DNA of 64,000 bases from Dichotomocladium elegans (taxonomy: Eukaryota > Mucoromycota > Mucoromycetes > Mucorales > Lichtheimiaceae). Made by a program: the position numbers and the translations under genes. Each line of letters begins with the position of its first letter. Position 1 is the first letter of the stretch. The notes under the pieces are model-generated. The model searched no databases. It was given only the letters and a program-made list of their open reading frames with translations, and was not told the DNA's origin. The stretch covers positions 1 to 64,000 of the forward strand of contig JAIXMN010000037.1 of assembly GCA_025716815.1 (NCBI GenBank), in the 5' to 3' direction. Shown piece after piece: positions 56,842 to 64,000 of this stretch.

Positions 56842-57845
56842 ATGGCTGTCCCTTCTCATCCGGATATGCAAGCTCGGGAGCGTCTGCCGCCGCTTCATTA
56901 TCATAATGTAGTCGTTCGTCAGCGTGTACGTTAATGTTTCTTGATATATATATATATATATATATATCTTTTGTCGCTTCTCCCACTTTTTTTTTTTTTG
57001 GTTCGTAAAAAGGATATAGAGACATTGCGCGAAGGAAACTGGTTAAACGATACCATTCTTGAGCTGCATATGGAGCGTCTTGAAACAATACACCCGTTAG
57101 CTGGATCGGGAGTGCTCCTGCTTCGACCGAGCATGCTTCAAGTGGTCACCAGCGTCAAGGGTGTGTATGTGTTGCATTTCAGATATAAGACTGGTGTTCA
57201 TTCTTACGATACATCTCCCCCCCCCAACCCATAAAGACATGCTGTACCTAAAGTGGAATACGCTGCCACCCGATTTCCAAAGTCAACAAGCGTATTTCAT
57301 GCCTATCAATGATGCCCGACCGGGCGCAGGCTATACAGGCTCTCATTGGTACGTAAAAGATCCGTTCTGCTGGTAGTGCTACAGGAACCTAATACTGGTA
57401 AGGATCGATTTTGATTAGGTCACTGCTTGTATTTATCCGGCCACATCACACGTTTTATTACTACGACAGCCTGCTCGGCCGGAACTTTGTGGAAGCCCAG
57501 GCAATGGCGCGGCGCATGACGACTCTTCTTAATCTCCAGGAGCAGCCACCGCTCTTTCAGATCATCGACACACCGTCCCAGGAAAACGCTGCGGATTGTG
57601 GTGTCTACGTCATGGTTATCACCGAAAAGCTTGTGCAGCGCCTCCTGCGACTCGGCGGGGACGTGTCTAAAAGAAAGAAATTGACAACAATCTCTCGTAG
57701 GTCGATTGCATCTGCGGTCGACCACCAGCGGAAAGATATGGTCAAGTTCATCTGGAGCCTCAGAAGGGCCCAATTCCCACCACTAGCTCCCACGCCACCC
57801 TCCTCTTTTACAGACAAAATCCTTCACCGATACTTTGATGCATGA
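56842..57845 (+). CDS. Ulp1-type cysteine protease (C48), NEDD8-specific SENP8/Nep2-like
   Basis: Removes NEDD8 or SUMO from proteins. Four exons, 56842-56925, 57013-57160, 57237-57348 and 57419-57845, give 256 residues. The N-terminal WLNDTILELHMERL is the C48 family motif, as in SENP8. Catalytic residues are visible: His in GSHWSLLVFI (the W is split by an intron), Asp in YYYDSL, Gln in DTPSQENAADCG, and Cys in ADCGVYV. SENP8-type enzymes are single-domain proteins of about 210-250 residues, unlike the longer Ulp1 and Ulp2, which favours a deneddylase. The C-terminus is somewhat extended. An intronic (TA)n tract precedes exon 2. Confidence 0.88.
56944..56967 (+). repeat. (TA)12-type microsatellite in the protease-gene intron
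   Basis: An alternating AT run of about 24 bases within the first intron (56926-57012). Confidence 0.85.
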
Positions 57846-58181
57846 GCCAACAACCCCTCCCCCATTGTAATCAATACAAAGAAATATATTGTCTTGCAGA
57901 GGAGTAAAATCATCATGTGTCATTGTGAGCGTTGTTTGTGAGGTATATATTGCGGATGGCCGACGGCGTATGTGAATGCGTGTGAAAGGATATATATATA
58001 AATGTGAAACAGACGTTGAGAGAGACAGAGAGAGAAAAAAAGCTGACCAAGGGAAGAATCTGTCGCAGTCTTTCGGTGGGTATCGTTTCGATAAATGGCG
58101 TGTGTCTGTGTGCGTGTGCGTGTGTATAGATAAAAATTGTGGCTCTTCCCCACAAATCTTAATTGCACCGACTATGGACAA

Positions 58182-58355
58182 ATGTCCGTGGAACCTGGTA
58201 CATGTTGGAGAGTGATTCGGGTGCATTATTTAGTAAACGAAGGTGTTCCAGTGGTGTATTGCCGTGGGCTGCTCCTGACTGGAAGAGCAAAGCAGGAAAT
58301 CTTTCCCGTGGTGCAAGGAGCCCTCGAAGACCTATTTGGAGAAGAAGACGAGTGA
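58182..58355 (+). CDS. Possible small protein, 57 residues
   Basis: Frame starting MSVEPGTCWRVIRVHYLVNE and ending ALEDLFGEEDE. Composition is protein-like, with an acidic C-terminus, and it could instead be the last exon of a gene whose earlier exons were not recognised. No family. Confidence 0.35.
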   Translation: MSVEPGTCWRVIRVHYLVNEGVPVVYCRGLLLTGRAKQEIFPVVQGALEDLFGEEDE

Positions 58356-58948
58356 GTCAGCATGATCAATGTTTATTATCTCCTCGTCAACAAATTTCAC
58401 GTACTCATCCAAGCCGCCACAGAAACTACCGAACTTGCCATATAATGGGAAAGCGTAGGACCTGCAGCTAGCCGACTCGTTGCATGTCTGTATGATCGAA
58501 TCCCGAAGAGTGGGCCAGAAAGGGAGGAAGGGGTTGCGGAAGAAAGAGGGATAAGGGAGTAGATATGTTATTCTCATGTATTTCTGATACAACGGAGCAT
58601 CATGGATATATATACCCGAATAAACTCGTTATGCCAATCGCAAATCCTACGCAAAGACCAACAGAGCCGCTCATGCGTATAAGCTTGGTTTTTGGACTTT
58701 CGTCGTGTGCATTCATTGCTGTGTTGTTTTATATATATATAGAAAAAGAAGATGCCGAAGTGAAAGACGTGATGAGCAACAGGTAAAAAGAGAAAAGAGA
58801 GAGAGAAACAGAGAAGGACAAGAAAGGGTCCTTTGTGTTAAGAGCTAGCGTGCTAAAAGATTTCGTGCTCCGTTCCATTTTTGTAGATCTACGGAGGAAA
58901 AAAAAAAAGAGCGAGCGAGCCAGCCCAGAGTCTTACAGAACAGGCGTA
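58356..58948. other. Intergenic, upstream of coronin
   Basis: No supported gene. AT-rich, with TATATATATATAG at about 58730-58742 and a purine-rich leader before the coronin start. Confidence 0.45.
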
Positions 58949-61900
58949 ATGCGGTTTCAACAGGTGAACAAGTACCGAAATGCCGTCGGACATGTAGAGA
59001 AAAAAGAGGTACATTCCAAGTTCGGGTGATGACATAGGGCTGTTTTCTCACTACGGTCATCAAGTTATGGTACGCGGATCTCCAGGTTGCAACGACATCA
59101 TCATCCGACAAGGCGAATCTTGTCCAGACAAGTCGCGAGTGGATTGCCCTCAAGTGGAACACCCGTATGTGTGTGGGAAGAAAGAAAGGGCGTGTGTGTG
59201 TGCGTGTTATTCAAGATGATTCATGAGCTTGTGAAAAATATCCATAGATGGAGGATCGCTGGGTCTCTTGCCGATAGACAAGCCAGGCAAAGGATGTAGT
59301 CAGGACACACGTGTCTTTCATGCGCACGGTGCTCCTGTATCAGACTGGCAATTTTCAGAGTTCAACGATGACCTTTTGGCAACGGGCGCCGAGGATGGCC
59401 TGGTATAAAGCAAAAGGAAAACAATGCAATGACGGCAGGAATTCACGTGCCGCTTCTAGGTCAAATTGTGGAGTCTCTCAAAAGAGACAGACCCCACATG
59501 TCTGACCTCTTTTGCTGTTCCGTCCCGACGAGTGGACTCCATTCAGTTCCACCCCACTGCCGATCAGGTACATGAAAACGCACGGATCACATGTCTCTTT
59601 TTCTCACACACGTGGACGGCTCTATCTTAGATCCTCTCCACCCTCGGCAATGATGGTAAACGTATTTGTATATGGAACATCGACAAATCAGACAGCCCTG
59701 CCTATGAGATTGCCACACCTTCGGCCACCTGCTTCCACTCGTTCTCCTGGAAGCAGGATGGCGTCCTCCTAGCCACCAGCGCCAGCAGTGCCTTGGGCAT
59801 CTGGGATCCTAGGGCAACAGTAGATAAACAAATGGCGGCAAGTTTAGGAGCAAGAAGAAAGAAAGCAAACCCCAAACTTTTTTTAAGAAAATAACTGTCT
59901 ATTTTTTTTCAATCTAGCTCGGTGGTGGCCATGACGGTATCAAGGGATCTAGAGTCATTTGGCTGGGCGAAACAAACTATCTCTTTACTGCAGGTCAGTC
60001 AAAGGTAAAAAAAAGAAAAGAACCCTCTCCTTTCTCTTCAGCCTTCCAAAGGCCTTTTCCTTTTGAAGAGGGGATAACCGTTAAATATATCATCCAAAGT
60101 TCCGTAACAGAGAATACGGCGTATGGGATGCGCGCAACCTAGTCTCGCCTGTGAAAAAGACTAGTCTGGACCAGTCTACTGGGATCATGCTCCCGCTGTA
60201 TGATCAGGACACCGAAACCATGTACCTGATTGGTCGCGGCGATGCAACAGTTCGGTCGCTGCAATTCTCAGACCTCGTAGCATCGCCCTCTGTGAGTGAA
60301 AACTTGGCATGTGGCACCCAGGCAACGGTGTACGGTGCAGCGCTTATGCCGAAAACCAGACTCAACGTCATGCGTGCCGAAGTCGCTCGCGTGCTCGCGG
60401 TCGTCGATCATGCAATTATGCCAATTTCCTTTGAGGTACCTAGGAAGGTAATGTCCTACACTTGTACTAGAATAACGAGCATGTACTTCACAGCTAATAT
60501 ATAATATATAATAGCAATACCTCGACTTCCATGCCGATCTTTTCCCTGATACGAAGGGCAACAGTAAGCGGCAGCAGTTTGTGTGGCTTGTGTGTGTGTG
60601 TGTATGCTGCTGCTGATGCATGAATTCGATACCTATAAGAACCGGGCGTTTCAGGTCCGGACTGGTTGGCAGGGAAGAACGGACAGGTTGATAAGGTTGC
60701 ATTGGACCCTGCAGCAGCACCGAAAAAGAATGGTGTTGCTGCATCATGTTCTGTTACCCCTGCAGACACTCCCACGGTCGCAGTGACCACCCCGGCTTCG
60801 GATTCGGGGTCCACGCTTGCTACGAAACAGCTGCCTACCAAGTCAGCCGCGCCTACAGCCGTAGATTCCGCCGCTGCGTCGTCCCCGTCGCCAGCCGACT
60901 CTGCACCAAAGGCTGTGTCTGAGAATGCCAGAACCACAGAGCCTGCGCTGACAGAGGTCAAGCCCAAGAAACAGCTTCCGCAGTACGGCTCCACCCATCG
61001 GAATACGTACAAGTACCTGAGTGGTAAATTGTACCATGTGAGTACGCATTATGACGATCTCCGTGATCTTTCGGTCGACAAGAACGGCATTCTCGAGTTG
61101 ATCCAGGTAAAACGTAGGAAGGAACAAAGATGCGTGTATTTTTTATGTACAAAAAAAATCCATTATGATATTGTTAGGCGAACGTCAAGTTCATTGCTGT
61201 GCCTATCACAGGTGCAGGTGGCCGCGTGGGGATCATCCGAGTAGATCAGCCCGGACGATTGCCTACCCATATTCCCAGCGTACTATGCGGCTCGCCCGTA
61301 ACTTACTTTGCATTCGATCCCTTTGATCCCCATATCCTAGCCACAGGTGGGTGAAGAGCGCCCTACCCTCCGTTTTTTTTTGTTTTGTTTTCCGGACTGA
61401 TGTGTGGCCTCCCTTTTACATCTTGGGTTGATGGGAAACAGCATCAGAAGACGATACCATCCGTCTATGGAAGCTACCTGAGACCGGACTTGAACAAGAT
61501 ATGAGCAACGACAGCGCGATCGGAAAACTAAAAGGTCGTTTTTTTTTTTAAAAAAAAAAGGGACAGATTAAGGAGAGCCGCCGCGTAGACTTAACATGCT
61601 GATGATGCGCGGTGGGCTGTCACCATTCCTCTCTTTTATTAGAGGTGTCCATGGAAAAGATCAGCATGATTGCCTTTCACCCGACCGCACGCGGCGTTTT
61701 GATGAGTGTCTCTAACGACCTCAATAAACCGGCAGTGCGTGTGTGGGATGTGACGAGTGGTGAGCCCAAGATCCGGTTTGAGACCCAGAGCACGGTTCTA
61801 TCGGCCGCATGGAGTACGGATGGCACCAAGGTCGCAGTGCATGGCAAAGACAAAAAGCTCCGGCTATTCGACGCGCGCAGCGGTCAGATCGTGGGCCAGG

Positions 61901-62926
61901 TCCAGCCTTCGCACGACGGTATCGTACGCCCATCCCGCCTTGTATGGCTTGATGAGACGCGCCTTGCCAGCGTCGGTTTCGGTGCAGGCTCGATGCGCGA
62001 GATCATTCTTTTTACCTTGGACAGGCGAATTGCAAAGCATTCCATTGACATCTCGCCGAGTGTCATGAGTGTATACTATGATCCGGACTGTCAAGTTCTC
62101 TATGTAGCTGGCCGGGTAGGTGTTCCTTTATGCATGTGAATAGAACGATCGACCAACAGGGTTGCATTGGGCCATGTTAGGGTGACCGAATCATTCATAC
62201 CTATGCAGTGCTTGACAAGGGCGTCGAACCTCTCGCAAAAATCGAAGGCTTGACGCTTCAGCAAGGTTTTGCATTTCTTCCCAAGCGCGTGTGTCATGTC
62301 AAGGAAACAGAAATCGCTAGGTTTTTCCGCCTCACGCCGACAAGTGTAGAACCCTACGGCGTCCGTGTGCCTCGCGCAAGGGTAAGGCCAATCCCTTTGC
62401 TTTCTCATCATCATGTCTTTTTTTCTTACTCGACCCACTCGTTTTCCCTACGTAGCCCGAGTATTTCCAGGACGACATCTTCATCGACACGGCAGACACA
62501 GAACATCCTGCTCAGGATGCCAAGTCTTGGTTTGAGGGCTGCAACAAGGCACTCGACCGCATCTCACTCAAGCCTGACACGATGATCGCCCGTAAATGTT
62601 GAAAGAGGGCTGAGGAATCAATGAAAAAAAACAAAGACGGCTCACATGAACCTTTTTCTCTATGCCCAGTGTCTCAAGCGCCCCCACCTCCCCAGAAGGA
62701 ACAGTCCAGGGCCAAGTTTGAGCTCGGAAAAAAGATCGTGTCCGACGACGAACGCCGTCAAAACCTCATGGACCGCATGTTTTCCGCTGCAAAACATGTC
62801 GACGAGGACGAGGAGCCAGAGCAGAAAGCAGCCACCGTCCCTGAGGTCGATGAAGACGAATGGGTAAGTTTGCAGCAGAGGAAGCATTTCGTTTTCTGAA
62901 CACCACACATGGATTAGGATGACTGA
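58949..62926 (+). CDS. Tandem coronin (coronin-7/POD1 type)
   Basis: Actin- or membrane-associated WD-repeat protein. Two coronin units follow one another. Unit 1 starts MRFQQVNKYRNAVGHVEKK (DUF1899), then WD repeats such as DWQFSEFNDDLLATGAEDG (about 59350), TCFHSFSWKQDGVLLATS (59730) and the DUF1900 part with MLPLYDQDTETMYLIGRGD (60190). A Pro/Ala/Ser-rich linker (60690-60960) leads to unit 2: NTYKYLSGKLYHVSTHYDDL, VTYFAFDPFDPHILATASED, MIAFHPTARGVLMSVSND and RLFDARSGQIVGQVQPSHDG, with a second DUF1900. It ends in an acidic tail EVDEDEW joined across the last intron to DD and a stop at 62924-62926, as in coronin-7. No C-terminal coiled coil is seen. About 14 short introns; junctions are approximate. 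Estimated length is about 1,000 residues. Confidence 0.88.
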
Positions 62927-63131
62927 GAAAACACTCGCTTATCTTTATCATAATACATCTTTCTTCAGTCTTGCCTTCTCTCAGAGGGGAAGAGGGGGAT
63001 GCAATTAATCAAACGGTAGTAAGAATGCTTTCTGAGGACGTATGTATAGATACAAGAAGGATTGGATGTATATTTGTGAGATAGCGATAGGAGGGGTGTG
63101 AGAAAACGTGGGTCCAGAAATCAAATGTTAT

Positions 63132-64000
63132 CTATTGAGTCATCATCATGCCTTCCAGACCAGCACCGCTCTCCATCTGCTCCTTGACAAACATTTCAAA
63201 GTACTATGCAAACGCATCAGTAAACAAACCATGACAAGCCTCCTTGCTGAGGAAGAGCAAAACCTTACCTGGAAGATGATAGTCACACACAGCAAAATAC
63301 CCGTGCCTGAACCAATAGCGCCAATCATGTCCGCAAAGACAGAAACCGCACCCAAGCAAGCACCACCAAACGAGGCCGCAACAGGGATCACACGCTTGAG
63401 CTCCTTGTACATCGACGTATCGCGGTAACCGGCAATCACGAGCTGCTGCTCCTTGAGCTGGCGTGCGACATCACGAGGAGACGAGCCAGATACCTCAATC
63501 CACGTCTTCGAGAGCAAGGCACAGCCAGCGAGCATGATAGAGATGTAAATTACAGTATGAATTGGGTCCAACAACGCCGCAGTGATGTTGCGCGGGGCAG
63601 ACAAGTAGTACGCAAGGCCGCTCTTGGCGAAAAGCTGAGCTGATCCCTCAGAAGGCTCCCACACGCCGAGAAGTCTCACCAAAATATTATCCTCGAAACG
63701 CTTGTACAGCATCTGCGAGATCATGAAGATGTTTGAGGTCATGGTCGATTGAAGCATAATAGGCATGTTGGAGGTGTAGAAAAGTTTAACGGGGTAGCTG
63801 CCGCGCTGGCCACGAACACGGTTCGATTTGACAGGAAGCTCGACCCGGAAACCCTGCAGATAGATAACGATCGCGAAAACAACCGCCGTGGATACCAGGC
63901 TCATGACATTAGGGAGTGGGTTCCGGTAGAATGCTTCCTTGAGCGCGCGTGTCTTATCCTTACGGCTCATCAGAAGATGGACAAGCGCAATGAGTGCGCC
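63132..64000 (-). CDS. SEC61A: Sec61 alpha translocon subunit, C-terminal part (runs off right edge)
   Basis: Pore subunit of the ER protein-conducting channel. The last exon (63203-63132) encodes [13 protein letters not shown] and ends MMMTQ. The previous exon runs from 63269 past 64000. Visible landmarks are [19 protein letters not shown], the cytosolic loop [20 protein letters not shown] (the ribosome-docking loop between helices 6 and 7), [10 protein letters not shown], and [20 protein letters not shown] (loop 8). [15 protein letters not shown] follows. The frame is open at the window edge, so roughly the first half is missing from view. It converges with the coronin gene, with about 200 bases between stops. 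Confidence 0.95.

Noticed and set aside
1..64000. CRISPR arrays, prokaryotic operons, tRNA and rRNA genes
   Set aside because: No regularly spaced direct repeats were seen, the genes are spliced, and no sequence with B-box or rRNA character was recognised by eye; a tRNAscan run would be decisive.

Overview
This window is nuclear DNA from a filamentous fungus. Protein-coding genes carry many short introns, mostly 50-90 bases. Several proteins look typical of early-diverging fungi (Mucoromycota, Mucorales-like): a tandem-propeller coronin, a full-length kinesin-3, and the group of mobile elements. The phylum is inferred from protein character, not from a marker gene. No rRNA, tRNA, CRISPR array or prokaryotic operon was recognised.

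Layout. 1-4.7 kb is a nest of decayed retroelements: a Ty3-like gag/protease on the minus strand broken by an insertion, a 366-bp foldback MITE, a solo LTR with a perfect 5-bp target duplication, and integrase-like debris. 4.8-9 kb holds the SRP receptor alpha subunit and an unrecognised multi-pass membrane protein. 10-11.6 kb is a frameshifted Tc1/mariner-type element. 12-17 kb holds two DNA repair genes in the same orientation: an MLH2/PMS1-type MutL homologue and an XRCC3/RAD57-type RecA paralogue. 17.2-32 kb holds an MFS permease, a small Cys-tailed protein, a Tra2-like splicing factor, a NOP12/RBM34-like nucleolar protein, an HMG-box protein, a Q-rich membrane protein and a CUE/DUF1771/Smr (Cue2-like) endonuclease. 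32-37.9 kb is one large kinesin-3 gene. 38.7-40.2 kb holds the remains of a Fanzor/TnpB-like gene. 40.6-43.7 kb is a GCK-type Ste20 kinase. 44-50.4 kb is a second graveyard: an RPL9 pseudogene, a perfect hairpin, a solo LTR, a Helitron helicase remnant and a Tc1 transposase remnant. 51.7-54.6 kb holds two small genes. 54.9-56.3 kb is a second copy of the 10-kb Tc1/mariner element. 56.8-64 kb holds a NEDD8/SUMO-type protease, a coronin-7/POD1-type tandem coronin, and the C-terminal part of Sec61 alpha, which runs off the right edge.

The genes do not form one pathway. Functional links are SRP receptor alpha and Sec61 alpha (cotranslational targeting and translocation), MLH2 and XRCC3/RAD57 (mismatch repair and recombination), and Tra2 and NOP12 (RNA processing). 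Exon boundaries were placed by hand from GT-AG (three times GC-AG) sites and reading-frame continuity. For the Ste20 kinase, kinesin-3, MFS permease, SRP receptor, Tra2, HMG, Cue2-like and C48 protease genes, all exon phases close without conflict.
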